In this document: positions 1-12,304 of the stretch, one piece after another
Layout: the number at the start of each line of letters is the position of its first letter
How positions within the stretch are numbered: position 1 is the stretch's first letter
Assembly (NCBI GenBank): GCA_037043015.1
Contig: CM073322.1
Location: 27,928,364-27,992,363, forward strand
Length of the DNA: 64,000 nucleotides
Origin: Bryum argenteum
Lineage: Eukaryota; Streptophyta; Bryopsida; Bryales; Bryaceae
Direction of reading: 5' to 3'
The notes under the pieces: generated by a model
Databases searched by the model: none
What the model was told of the DNA's origin: nothing
Seen by the model: only the letters and a program-made list of their open reading frames with translations
Made by a program: the position numbers and the translations under genes

Positions 1-17
1 GTCTGCATGGATTACAG

Positions 18-1226
18 GTGAAGGAGGAAAATCAGCGTCGAAGAGCATCCAGCCAATCGAAGTCTATCGCGAAGAAGTCTACATCCAAGGTATCAGTCCA
101 CGTCTAGTTGTTGCCTTTTTAAGGCAGAGCATTTCAATTTAGGGCGACTGTCCAGTAATTTCCGAGTGCAATTGCATTTGTACGATATTGGCTGAGGTGC
201 TCTATTCCATTATGCAAGGCCAGTTCAGTTTGCTGGACCACGTTCAAATATTGGTGGTCGCAACTGCAATTGATCAATGTTTCATCGCTTGGCACCTGAT
301 GTTCATCTTCTCAAATTCTTTGCCTTCACCACCAGGAATAAATGGAAACCATCAAATAAAAGTATTTTTTAAATAGAAGTTCCCATTTCGCTGCTGAGAA
401 ATACTGCGCTTTGACATTCTCTCTCTTGTGGATTCTGAGAGACTTCTTGAGACAGAGGTGCTTTTTACAAGTCTTATATTCGAGTTTGCTTGACTTGTTC
501 TCATGTCCTGGTAAAAACTGCTACCCTCAGGGTCTTTCACGATTGCAACAAAGTGAGAATGACGATGATGATGATGGAAGTGCTGAAGAAGAAGAGATAG
601 TTCAACATGTAGAAGTCTTAAAGAATCAGAAACCAAAGCCTCGTCTTAGAAGACTGGTACGTGACGACCTTAGGCAATCAAGCCGCTCGCAAATTTTTTT
701 GACCGCTTGCAATCAAGGCTCTGGGAAACTGTCAACTCTGCCCTTATTTCTTTGCCCTGGATTGATTGCAGGAACGCAAGCAACGTGTAGACAGTGATGA
801 CGATCAGTCTCAGCTGTCCGAACAGTCATCCGGGACTGTCGATATCGCCTTGAAACCTGCCGTGACCAGAAAGGTAAACCTGGAAGGAGATAGCACTTTG
901 TAGTCGAAGTTCTGACTTTTGAGACCATGTAGCATACCTCGAGCTGGCTCGTGACTTTCTGATTCATGTTTGAAGGGTTTCCTGGAAGCATATTCTGGTC
1001 CCTTCTTATGATCGAGCACCTGAAGTCCTTACACTCTGGTTGATCATATCAGAATTATAATTATTCGTATGTAAGGAATGTGGTGGTTGTGCACTTTCAG
1101 ACTCGAAGACAATCTGCGCAAGTCTCAGACGTCGAGGATTCAGAGAATTTACGTACACGAGCTTCGAGGTCGCAACAGCAGAATGTTTCGTCTCAGAAAT
1201 CCCAACCAGCGACAAGGAGACGGTAA
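18..1226 (+). CDS. 3' end of an unrecognised charged, probably nuclear protein (partial)
   Basis: Four terminal exons can be joined in frame: 18-89, 531-656, 772-873 and 1101-1226 (stop TAA 1224-1226). All are multiples of three with GT-AG borders; the 5' part lies outside the window. The visible 137 residues are low complexity: an Arg/Ser/Lys start (RRRASSQSKSIAKKSTSK), an acidic run (NDDDDDGSAEEEE), a basic patch (KPKPRLRRLERKQR), a Ser/Asp/Gln stretch and a basic tail ending QPATRRR. No folded domain is visible. Alternating acidic and basic tails like this are common in chromatin-associated proteins, but that is inference. I do not recognise the family. The exon structure is well supported because all four frames stay open and the phases fit. 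Confidence 0.6.
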
Positions 1227-2278
1227 TCTTGTCCGAAAGTGAATCTGTCTGAACTCTCTTAACTCCACCCTGAGTGGTGGCACTACTGTAAAATAGCTTC
1301 GCGAGTTTTCTGAGGAGCTGATCGTTTGATATTTAGGCTTTAGACTTAAGATAGGTTGTCTCGTCTTTCCAAGGCCTAGTTGATGTTCATTGGGTTGCGC
1401 TCGCTTGCGCAGGTCTCCCTTGGAAGAGCTTAAGTGATTATCTTTCCTCGATCACAGGCATCATAGTTGTGTGGCAGAAATAGGTTAGCATCTGTAATTG
1501 TAGGTAGCATCCCAAAAGAATTTACACATTCATTTTCTTTTATGACAGTGATACTTCCCACCCCTGTTTCTTGGGAGATTATCAAACCCTACTGTAGTTT
1601 GCGCGATCCCTCATCGCCCCTTTGTTTGTACACAATGTTAATTTGAACGTTTTATGGATTTATCAAAAGTGTCGAGTCGAGCCAAGTGTCCAACCGCGTT
1701 TCTTTTTCAATCACTGTTTTTATGCGACTCCCTGAAATCTATATCACTGTTACTTAACAAGCATGTCCAAAGCTGTAACTTGTGCACTCGTGCAGGATCT
1801 TCAAGTTTGGTCAACTCAGTAAACTTGCTGGTAGACTAAGACAGATATTTAGACACATAGAATTACTAGTAATGTAGTTGGACTTGATTAAGGTCTACTG
1901 GAACATTGTTCCACATACAATTTCTCTGAGAATGAAATCGGAGAAACCTAATGGGGTCTGTTACGCAAAGCTTCTTCAGTACGTTGACAGGCGACGTCAG
2001 ATGGTTCTGAATTTTTATTCGAGCATTGCGTCGGGAATTTATTCAGCTTGACGATCGCAGTTGCCGAAGTCCCGGGTTACATGAACTCGAGTGAGGCAAC
2101 TTGTCGCAGTATGTAAGCCATAATTTGTAGCATTCCGCATATGGTGTTGCTTATCACATATTCAACAAGCTGATCGACGTCTTCGATTGAGTGTGTGCTC
2201 GCACTTTGATAATGTGCGTTAACCCATGCAGGAGAGTTCTGAAATAAAGGGCCACACAGAAGCTGTGAAATAACGACA
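1227..2278. other. intergenic: 3' UTR and upstream region
   Basis: No coding frame that I can support. It holds the 3' UTR of the preceding gene and the promoter and 5' UTR of the PIH1 gene. A possible 5'-UTR intron acceptor (ATGCAG) lies near 2230. No repeat structure seen. Confidence 0.4.
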
Positions 2279-5200
2279 ATGGAGGTGCGTTATCGCGAGA
2301 CGGAGCCTGCAGGTAGTGGTGGCGTCTCAGACGCTGAGGTTGAGAGTGTCATGAAAATGCTGATGGCGTATCAAAAAGCTCGAGCGGAAGGAGTTGGGCA
2401 ACCCAATCCCGAACTCGATGTGAAGACTCTACTTCTTCTCCTGACCTAATTCTAATGCAAAGCATGTCCGTTCTATTATTCCTTCCGACAGTACAGAATC
2501 TGAGGTCTTCGTATGGCTTCTCTATAGTTGCATGCTGTATGGATGATATATTGCTCCTCTTGTGTTGTTGAATATCAACAAATGCAGAGTCTACCTTGAA
2601 TGGGGGGGTATGTAAATTTGGATCATTCTCATTGTCATTGTCATGTGGGGAGACCTCAACGAGAGTAGACGTATGTCAATTTTGAAGTGTAATTGAAGTT
2701 GATCTTTTGGAAGTTTTTGATTGCATGCTGTGTAAACCTTATGATGGTGAATCGGGAATGTTGGAGGAATAGCATTTGCTTGGAGCTATGCAAAACAGCC
2801 TCCCAAATGACTACCCAATCAGTGAAGGCCTTAAGATTCCATCAGTGGGCACACAACCGGGACCTGCACCCTCCAGCGACGAGGTTATCCCAAAGCCTTT
2901 TTTCGTGCTCAAGACTAAGAATGAGATTCAGCAGAGAGTTTACATAAACATTTGCGGTTCTCATAAGGTAATTTCCACCTCGCAGTCAATGCTATTCCAC
3001 CATCAGATCACTTTCATGTTAGATTCCTAACGAGCGAAGCATTTGTGGCATCACATTCTCGTTGTCAACATCATATGTTGACGTGCACATAACATGTCCA
3101 TTTATTCTGTTACTATGATATTTGACCACACTTGTATTATACTAGCTCCTCTTAGCAATAACCTGTCCAGTATATGTGATATCATATGATGAGGGTGTCA
3201 ATAATGTACGAAGTGAAAGATCTTTCAAGAATGTTATTACTCGGCCATGGATTCAGATTCGAGCTCCAGACTATGGCGAGGAAAACGTAGTGAATGTTGA
3301 CGACATTAGGAAAAAACTTCAGAATTTCAATCCAGCTGACGATCCCGATTGTCCCGATGTGCGCTTCCCTTGCAGTTGTCTTGACCCTATTTCGCTGACA
3401 AATAAGAGTTAGGCATTATCACCTTTAACTTTGAGAAGAATGATTGCTTTTCAGCACAACGTACATATTCATGGTTTAGATTGGTATGAGGTAGTCTAAT
3501 ACATTTTGTGCGCCTTGTGTATGATGCAGAAGGACAAACATACGTGATTTATGATGTTTGTTACAATCGCACGGTGGTGGAGTCGGCCATGTCGTCGAAA
3601 CCCCTCAAGCTCTTCATAATCGATTTGGCTTTCACATGGCTAGGCCAAAAATACAAGACCAAGCTTAGCTCTGGTATCTTCCGTTAACATCTCATGTTAA
3701 ACCTCTCCCCTTCATCATGAGGTATGTACACCTATGATAGACCCTGTCCTTGTACATCTGTCTCATCCATAACTTGTGCAAAGTTCTGGTAAACCGAAAT
3801 ATGCACAATCAGAACCTGGGTACCTTCAAGAGAATCCCTCTGAATTTCACAACATATTCATAGGTTGTCTAGTGATTCTCGCTCGCAATATCTGATAACA
3901 GTTTGTTGCGGATGTTTCTTCACTCTTCAGTAATTTCCTTTAGAAATAATCTTTAATTAGTGAAAGCAAACATGCTCCATTTCTACTCAGAATGATCATT
4001 GGTGCACGTACGTCAGACCAGATCAGAAAATTGCCTATGGTTTGATAAAACAGTATCACTAGTATAGACATGAAGTCGTCTTGAACGTAAGCTCTCATGC
4101 AAAGTGGTTCAGATTAGAAATTCTGTGTGACTTGTGTGCTCAAAATTGGCAACAGACTTCAAAATACTGGAGGGAAGGAAGTACAAAGGGAAGGAGGTTG
4201 GAAAACATACTATTCGGGTTGATCCCAAGAAGGGACCCATCATTGCTGAACTTCCTGGTGATTGCTTTCACCCTGCCAAAACTTGTATTGAGAACGTTTG
4301 ATTACTCTTGTCATCTCTCATCACATTCTTCTCCCTCTTTGTGAGCCTCTCTCCACCACATATTAATGCAACATAGTAGTTCATCAAAATGTCTCTGTAA
4401 TGTGTAACCAGATGACGATGATGATGATGCGGAACCCGTCATTCCTCTGCTTGTGGGTGACAGACATGGTAGAAGTTGTTCAAGCAGCGATGCCCAAGGG
4501 ATCGCTAAGATAGTCGAAACTGTGAACCGTGAACGCTATCAAGAGATGCCAGAGTGGGTACCTGAATTTTACCCTTCTAATGTTCCCAAAGACAAAGTGG
4601 TACCACAGAACCAGCAGGTCACAACCACAGAACCAAACAACTGCACACCATCGCAGGGACTGATTTCATGCGAGCCAAGTTGTAGCTCGGGATTACGAGA
4701 AGAGAAATCTGTATCCTTCACTTCAGGATAGCTACTGCCATCATCGAGTGCAAGTATCTGTTACTTAAAAAATGCAGAATGTTTAGGTGCTCAGAATACT
4801 GCGAACTAGCATTACTGTAGTGACCGCCCATTCAAGATCTTTTTTGTGGAATACAAACGAGATACATCTTACGTCAAGGTAACATGTCCCGATCCTCTTT
4901 GATCATGTGTTTCCTAAGAATGAGCTTACAGTAATTTAGAAAGAATCTGAATTCCTTGACTTACTTTCACCCTCAGAATGAACCTTTGCCTCTTGACGGT
5001 TCCCTTGCACAACCGTGGATGCCATCTGGAATGTTCCGTGAGTTGAACACACCTACTCCAGTACCGGATCTGGATACTCCTGCTGTCCAGAATATTGACT
5101 CTCGTGTTCCGGATCTAGAGGAACTGAAGGAAAGGGCTGCGGGAAAAGCCCCCAAACCCAAATTCAAGTTCAAGGAGCTGAGTAAAATGGCGGGGAATTC

Positions 5201-6149
5201 TGAAACCGGTGACAATCTGAAGCAAGAAGATACTATACATGAGTCTTCGAGGGAGATGTTGACGACCCCAAAAATACAGACTGAATACATCAACAGACCG
5301 GTAGTCGCTACTGTTGTCATTGTAACATTTCCTTTGGCCTTCGTAAGCATCACTCTTTCCACCTACTTACATTTGAGGTCGCTTTGAATTACAAAAGTCA
5401 AATTAGCACTCTTAAGATATCAAAGATCTTACACCTTGTATTCTGCAAATTTAATTTTCATCTGTGTTTCCTCGTTTTCTTAATCCGCTAAGGAAGAACT
5501 TAGAATGGTCACAGTAACAGAATCAACCATGCAGAGTTAACACTTACATGGAGCTTATGTAGAATATTGTCCTTCTTTGAGGTGCCAAAATATCGAGCAA
5601 CCTCATTGAGGTGGATTATGAATATATTGTGTAATTAGTCCAATCAATTTGGAATTTAAGCTACAAAATTTTAGGCTTGTTGCTTCAAATTCTCCTATGG
5701 AATTTTGTACTAAGTTCTTAAAACGAAATGGTATTATCAGGTGTTCAAGAACTTAACATCATGGTGTTGTCATTATCATTAATATCATAGTTGTTGTCAA
5801 GAACTTAACACCATTAACGCTTTGGCTGCTAAATTTTGGATTTGTGTGGCAGGTAGGTTTGGAGGACATGCATGTACACATGACAAGCACAACAATCTTC
5901 ATCAATACTACGGCTTATGGTGCTCTACAGGTGCACCTTGCAACATAATTTGTCATGCTTGTAATTTGTAACTCCTCTTTCACATGGTGATATGCAATTT
6001 TAATGCGTTTTTCGTTTTGAACGCAGGTGGAACTACAATTCTATGTCTCACCAACAGAAGTACAAGCTGAATACAGGAAACAAGATGGAGTTCTTAGATT
6101 TGAGCTCCCAATAGTAACATATGCTCAATCATTGAAACTCAAACTATGA
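2279..6149 (+). CDS. PIH1-domain protein (R2TP or dynein-assembly chaperone cofactor type)
   Basis: Nine exons: 2279-2419, 2773-2967, 3194-3407, 3530-3673, 4156-4257, 4412-4710, 4977-5300, 5853-5930 and 6027-6149; about 540 residues. PIH1 proteins are HSP90 cofactors that act in R2TP complexes and in cytoplasmic preassembly of axonemal dynein. The PIH1 core is clear: KPFFVLKTKN with RVYINICGS, then RFPCSCLDP, YVIYDVCYN, PLKLFIIDLAFTWLGQKY and YKILEG-like DFKILEGRKYKGKEV. The last exons resemble the C-terminal CS/p23-like beta sandwich (VELQFYVSPTEVQAEY, LRFELPIVTY). Between the two lies a linker of roughly 240 residues with an acidic start (DDDDDD) and a Lys-rich patch. The first exon and the acceptor of exon 3 (3194) are tentative: an alternative start near 2787 gives a shorter N-terminus. 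PIH1D1-like and PIH1D2/kintoun-like assignments cannot be separated by eye. Confidence 0.82.
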
Positions 6150-7197
6150 CCTATGAAATTTTTCCCGGGCTATGCTGTACCAATCAAGCTAACAGAGTAC
6201 GGATAGATCCCAAATGTGAAAAGTGTGGTCTTACAACTAGTTTGGGGAATTCTGATGTTGATTATCCTCTAAAAACTATTGATGAGACGCGATGACTAGA
6301 TAGAAAATTGACATAGTGAGTGCTTTAGTAAAGTAGCAAGAAAATTGATATAGTGAGTGCTTTAGTAAATTAGCAATTGTTGAGCCAAAGAATTGTTGCA
6401 ACCACTCGCTGCTTGACGAGTGACCATCCTCCCAAGCGTACAATTGAGCCAGGGCTTGCTAAGAAAAGTGGGTGTAGCATATGTAGCAACCTTTGTAAAG
6501 GTGCCCACCTCAACATTTCTAATGTAATTGTTTATTGGTCACATTTTGTATCATGCTTTTGTATGTATGTGTCATAATCATATATTTTTTTGGCAATGCT
6601 ATAGGATGCCTTTTTTTATTTATTTGTTTGCTTGCTAATCTATCTGATGATGGCGATTAGCTCAACTTGGAGGCAAGATGAACTTTTGAAAAACCTTTCC
6701 GCATTGAGGTTTATATTTTATCCATCATATCTATAATAGTTCCCCAATGCAATAAACTTACAATCAATATTTTGACATACTAATGAACAATCTTCATCGA
6801 ACCTTAACTATCTCTACCTTTACAATCCCTTATCCTACTTTGAACAAAAATAAGTGCATGTCTCATCCATTTTGTTCTATACACGATATGCTTAATACGT
6901 GTAGCATCTTCCTCTAGATAAGAACTTCATCATAATCTATGTGCAACATGGGTACCACAATCAATAAAGTGTAGTTTTTATCCTCTTCTTCCACATTATA
7001 AGGGTCGACACTGTTCCTTACAGGTATAGCAAAGTCAACATCAATATTGTACTCTTCACTTTTTGGATCTACAAGGTCCATAAGTAAATGATCTTGGCCA
7101 AATTCAAGCTGCTTCAATGTTGTCCATGTATCCTCATTGATGTGTGATGTTTGAGCATCATTAGAAAGTGCCTTTTCATCACTATTGGTCATTGCTA
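6150..7197. other. intergenic; one unplaced 92-codon frame on the minus strand
   Basis: Mostly AT-rich DNA without recognisable genes. A short direct repeat (AGAAAATTGA-like phrase, 'tagtgagtgctttagtaaa') occurs near 6305 and 6345. The minus strand is open at 7192-6914 for 92 codons (begins MTNSDEKALSN, ends HIDYDEVLI) with an acidic, plausible protein composition (EFGQDHLLMDLVDPKSEEYN), but I recognise no family and see no exons to join. It could be a remnant of a transposon protein or a chance frame. Confidence 0.3.
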
Positions 7198-7297
7198 GCT
7201 CACTAAACTTGGTTATAGCTCACTAAACTTGGTTATAGCTCACTAAACTTGGTTATAGCTCACTAAACTTGGTTATAGCTCACTAAACTTGGTTATA
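7198..7297. repeat. five-copy 20-bp tandem repeat upstream of the HAD gene
   Basis: The unit gctcactaaacttggttata is repeated five times without visible change. The block ends about 75 bp before the HAD gene start codon, so it lies in the promoter or 5' UTR. Exact identity suggests recent expansion. A regulatory role is only inferred from position. Confidence 0.9.
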
Positions 7298-7372
7298 GGG
7301 GGAACTCGTTCATAAGGGTGCCTCGGTTGTAAGGGCACCTGGGTCTTTGAGGAATGCTCCGATCGATTTTCC

Positions 7373-9853
7373 ATGGCAGCGGCAGCCCAGCACCTTTGGA
7401 TTTCTAGTTGCACTTACAAACCCACAATCCACCTCGTTCCCATTTTGCAATTTTCTGCCAAGGTGGTGTGGAGAGCAAGAAAATCGGCAATAAGGCCGGG
7501 CGAATTGGTAGTACTTCATTCAACAAAGTCTATAAAAATGGTAGAGCCTCTGGAAGTGCAGAAAGAAACTACGCCCCCCCGTCGCGTGAAGGCTGTGATA
7601 TTCGATCTGGACGATACCCTGGTGCCCACTCTCGCTGTTGACAAAGTTGCACAGGAAGCTGTTCGGGTGAGAGATTCTACATTCGAATTTTTTTTATTTA
7701 ATTTCTCTTGTATGTTTTCTGATTGGGGTTTTGTGAAGGTTTTGGCAGGGCGCCATGTTCCCCATATCGATGGAGACGAGATGGTGAAGGTTTTTGCTGA
7801 GAAATTTGATGTTTCTCCATGGGATCGCACTCACCAGGTTTGCTTATTCTTCTTGTTTACTTTCTTTAAATGGACATACAAGAAAGAAAGAAAGAAAAGA
7901 CAATGGGCATCCCGGTGTCCTTGCAAGAAGATCCAGAAATTCAATGTCTTCCACTATAAACATTGTCTTCCAATAATTCAAATCAACGAAGTAGACTTCA
8001 CTTGATAGGGTCAAGCAAAGCAAAAACAGTATGATTGTAGGTCTGAATATCAACCAGCTGAGGCAGGGAGGGCTTCGGATAATCATAGCATTGTTCTCTT
8101 TATTATGAGCATTTCTAGAAATTGTGGAATTTGTATATCTGTCGATTGAATTAAGTTTTGTTTGGAGAGCAACAAATAAAACAAAAGCAACCTAGCAGTT
8201 AGGTTCTTGTACCGATAAGTAAGCAGCAGATGTAGGGGAAGGAGTCACATGAACCTACAAAGCAAGGAGCTGATCACTTCAAATTCATGAATTGTGGAAA
8301 TGTATGCCTGGCAGTACATGAGAGCCTTTTTTTTTGTTAAGTTGGTAAAGGTACTGTTCTGTGGTCTTTCTCGGATTAGGGCAATCGAAAGACCAGTGGA
8401 TCTTGTATTTTTTGGATTTTCTAACCTAAAGGTCAATTCCTGAAGCATCCAGGATTTCTGATACAAAACGTGCAATTCAAAAGATCATGTCACATGAGAG
8501 GTGTTTTCAGAGCATTTTATATTTCAATAGAGAAACTAGTATCACTGGCGTGATATGCTGAAAGCGAGTAGCACGCAAAGGTTGATGGTCAAACCGGGAG
8601 CTTTTGAATCACCAGTGACCTACAGTACAAGCTCGTAATCACACCTATAGTCATATGTATCTGCATATAATCTGCTAAAGAAGTAGGACGGCTAACCTTA
8701 TTGCATTTACAGGATGATAGGAAAGCTGTAGCATGTGTTGGAAGTGAGCATTAAGATTCTTGCAGGTGGATGTTCGGGAGTGGAGAGCGCGTATATGGAA
8801 TGAAGCTCTTCAAAGTCAAGGCGTTGATGATATGGCTCTGGCGAGGGTAAGCTCCACTTGATTCTCCTCAATGAGTGTGGTACTTAAGAATACGTTACTT
8901 ATATACTAGTCCTCGTTCGTTTGTTGGTATCCTTGAGAGCTGAGTTGTTGTGATCTTCCAGGTCTTGCAGGACATGTGGGAGAAGGAAAGGATGTCGGCC
9001 TTTCAATGGACACCGGGAGTAGAAGCGGTATGGCCTTCCTCTTTCAGGCAAGCCCTGTCGCTTCCTTTTCTGCACACAATTCAGCGCTCCGGGACTGTAT
9101 TACAGTCATAGCCCTGAGAAAGAAGCCAGTATTTCTGATTTATTGGAAAAGTACTCGTTTTTCAAGATGTACACCTCAACTGATTTTTGAGTGCATCTTG
9201 TAGATGGTGCAGCGCCTTCATAAACTAGGCATCAAAGTGGGCATTATCACCAATGGTCACTTCAATGTAAGACCATCACTCTTATCTAGCTCTTTTCCAT
9301 ATTCCTCTGCATTAACCTTTTTTGTTTGGATTTAAGTTGAGAAAAGTCCTTATTTACCGTGCAGGTTCAGAGGAACAAGCTGAAAGCATGCAAGGCTGAT
9401 CTACTTTTCGATACCATACTTGTAGGCGGAGGTAATGTGGATTCAACTCTTTTTTCTAAAGTATCATAATAGTTCGCATCTCCTGTTAAAAATCCCTTGT
9501 TGCTATCGCAGAGGAGCCACATCAGAAGCCGCATAAAAGTATATTCTTGAAGGCCTGCAGCCTTGCAGGATGTATTCCAGAAGAAACGATAATGGTTGGT
9601 GATAACCTGAAAACCGACATCCAGGTATCGTGTCTACGAACTTTTACTTGTGTGTTACCAGTGAGTTGGAGTTAAGTTATCGCATATGAATGCGCAGGGC
9701 GCACAAAATGCTGGCTTCCTGGCCACTGTCTGGGTCAACGTGTACAACTTGGAGGAGGTACCTGCTGGAGGCGCAACACCAGATCATATCATCTCAAACA
9801 TAGGGGAGCTTCCTGCGCTTCTTAAAACATTGGACGTTGACTTGGGACAGTAG
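7373..9853 (+). CDS. HAD-superfamily phosphatase (subfamily IA, N-acylneuraminate-9-phosphatase-like)
   Basis: Eight exons: 7373-7666, 7739-7837, 8766-8846, 8962-9027, 9204-9266, 9365-9431, 9512-9624 and 9698-9853; about 312 residues. All four HAD motifs are visible: I VIFDLDDTLV (nucleophile and acid/base Asp), II IITNGHF (Thr), III KPHKSIF (Lys) and IV MVGDNLKTDI (metal-binding Asp). A helical cap with EKFDVSPWDRTHQ and REWRARIWNEAL sits between I and II, as in Mg-dependent small-molecule phosphatases of subfamily IA. About 55 residues precede the catalytic core; they are rich in Ala, Ser, Arg and Lys and poor in acid, which suggests an organellar transit peptide. An internal ATG just before the core (KMVEPLEV) could give a cytosolic form. 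The substrate cannot be read from sequence. Intron 2 is unusually long (928 bp). Confidence 0.9.
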
Positions 9854-9970
9854 ATTAACAATTGGAAATAGAGATTCTGTTCTAGTAAGAGAGCGAGCCA
9901 TGTAGGGGAGAAGATGAACTCTAACTTGCGCATTGACTTCATCCTTCACTGCAGTTTCATGAATAAATAC
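9854..9970 (+). promoter_or_regulatory. 3' UTR and poly(A) signal of the HAD gene
   Basis: AATAAA at 9962-9967 lies about 110 bp after the stop codon. Homology to 16482 onward begins at about 9951, so this signal is inside the segment that was duplicated with the AP2 locus; the copy has AATAAA at 16502-16507. Confidence 0.55.
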
Positions 9971-11269
9971 CCCTTTGTGTGTATTGTCAGTTTTGAGTAG
10001 AAGTGCTGGTTTGTTATCAATGGCGTCACGCGATGATATGCGAAGAAACTCTGACTAGGCTGATGTCCCATACCGTTCGGTGTTTCGTGGGTTGCCGCTG
10101 CCGTACAAGTAGCTCGGAGTGCGTCTCACTCTTCACTTACCTGGGCGGGGTCTATCCATGATCCAGAATGTGGATGGCCTACAGGAGCCTGCCCCATTGC
10201 ACTACGGGCCGGGTGACTGTAGTATCTTCCTACGGGAGGCATACACGTCACAATTTGTGGCTGCGGGGGCTCGCGTTCGCGCGGCCCTCACCCAATCTCA
10301 ACTCACAATTTGGAATCATAAATGTAACCCACACACTTGAGCTAACTGCATAAATGTTTCCCACATTGCAAATTGCTTAAATGTATGCAAATTGTTTGAG
10401 AGTAAAAGCACACCCATAGCTTGTTCACTTATCAAGTAGAAGTAGGGTCGGACTTGGTGTGTCACCCAATTCCAACACCCAAATTCGGAATTAGTATTGA
10501 AATGTAACCCACACACTTGCATGGATGCAAATTGCTTAAATGTATTCCACGGTGCAAATTGCTTGGGATTAAAAGCCCACCTGTAGCTTGTTTGGTTTTC
10601 AAGTTAGGTCGGACCTAGTGTGTCACCCTCGGTTTGCAAAATGCAATATAGGCCTCTAGCTTACACTTATCGTCATATGTATCATTTTTTGGACCATCAA
10701 TTTACTTGAAATTGGATGCACATGAGGCGAATTTTAGAGCTCTTGTTAATTTATTTGATCATACGGTTACATGCCAACTCCGGTTTATGTATTGCCAACT
10801 CCATTTTCTCTATTAGTCAGTATAATCAACAAAATAAACAAGTCTTTTCAAAAATAGGAAACTAAGTAGATGTTTATCTTATTATGACATGTTAACAGAA
10901 TGATGTCTGCACTCACAGGTTTAAATAGCCTCTAATGACCTTCACATTTCTAATCGTTAGTATGCAAAGAGATTATCAAACGCAGCGAGAACGATACACT
11001 CTTCGCGATGCCATCACGACAACGCAAATGTTGCACAAGATCGATCGTCGCCTCTTGAAGCTAGTAAATCTAATCAAATGGATAGCCTAATTGAACCTAC
11101 CCCATAGCACTACGTGTCCAGTGATTGTAGTATCTTCCAACGAGAGGCATAAACGTCATAATTTGTGGCAACAAGGGCTCGCGTTCGTGCACCCCTCACC
11201 CAATACCAACTCACAAATTCAAAATGAGTACTTAAATGTGACCCACACACTTGCATCCGTGCAAATTGC

Positions 11270-11458
11270 TTAAATGTATTCCACGTTGCAAATTGCTTAA
11301 ATGTATTCCACGTTGCAAATTGCTTAAATGTATTCCACGTTGCAAATTGCTTAAATGTATTCCACGTTGCAAATTGCTTAAATGTATTCCACGTTGCAAA
11401 TTGCTTAAATGTATTCCACGTTGCAAATTGCTTAAATGTATTCCACGTTGCAAATTGC
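11270..11458. repeat. 27-bp minisatellite, about seven copies
   Basis: A 27-bp unit containing ttgcaaattgctta and tgtattccacg repeats about seven times with almost no change. Because 27 is a multiple of three, a frame is open on both strands (repeats of CKLLKCIPR or SNLQRGIHL), but there is no other sign of coding. Single or few units of the same phrase occur at 10350-10380, 10500-10570 and 15625-15665, so the array grew from one duplicated copy. Confidence 0.9.
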
Positions 11459-11671
11459 TTGGGAGCAAACGCACACCCATAGCTTATTCGATTATCAAGT
11501 AGGGTAGGACCTCGTCTATCACCCTCGGTTTACAAACGCAATACAAGCCCGTAGCTTACACTTACTGACATATGTGTCCTTTTTGGACCATCTATCTACT
11601 GGAAGTTAGATGCACATTAGGCGAATTTGGGAACACTTGTAAATTTATTTCATCGTACGGTTACATGCCAA

Positions 11672-12265
11672 TGTTAAGGGGGTTCTGGTAGTCTCCCCTA
11701 ACAAGTCTAGATTAGTTTCTCTACTAGACGCAAAGACGCCGGTTTGCCAGAACTACATCTAAGAGAGAAAAGAGAAGCTCTGTCTGTGTCGGTCAAGAAG
11801 TTTTTGTATACTACCGGTACTCTAAGGTTGACACTTTTAACAACACGAGAAGAACAAACAAACAATTTTTAACGATTATAGCAGCATCCCTGCAGTGAAA
11901 GGTCAGTAGTCTTAAACAAACACACAACACATAAAAACCAAGACTGAAGACACTGCGGAAGACTGCGGTTTTAAGCAAAAGGAACGTAAATAAGCAAAAC
12001 AACAACTCTCCCGTAAGAGGGAGAGGTACATATAGTTGGCTGGGTCTGACTGTCTGTCAGATCCAACTGGCCACAAATGAACAACCGACCTAAGTGCCAC
12101 GTCGGCAAAGAAGTCGGGTGTTCTAAATGAGTCTACGACTCTATAAATTGAAATTGGAGAACCGACCTGCTAACACTATCGGGTATCGCTTGTCGGGTCT
12201 ATACATGTCGGGTATAGACTAGACCAAACTAGCCTAGAGAATATACTACAAATATTCGGTTAACA
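11672..12265. mobile_element. solo LTR of a retrotransposon (594 bp)
   Basis: The segment starts TGTTAAGG and ends GGTTAACA (5'-TG...CA-3' with inverted ends) and is flanked by the 5-bp duplication GCCAA (11667-11671 and 12266-12270). It interrupts the phrase acatgccaactccagt, which is continuous in the other copies of this region. No internal retrotransposon sequence is present, so it is a solo LTR left by recombination. Superfamily cannot be told from the LTR. It is younger than the duplication of the AP2 upstream region in which it sits. Confidence 0.85.
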
Positions 12266-12304
12266 GCCAACTCCAGTCTCTGTATTGCCAACTCTTCTTT
12301 ATCT

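Noticed and set aside
3971-4080. Possible tRNA-like or small-RNA structure within a PIH1 intron
   Set aside because: No box A/B pair or cloverleaf could be built by eye.
11251-11502. CRISPR-like appearance of evenly spaced short repeats
   Set aside because: Units are directly adjacent with no variable spacers, in a plant nuclear context: an ordinary minisatellite.
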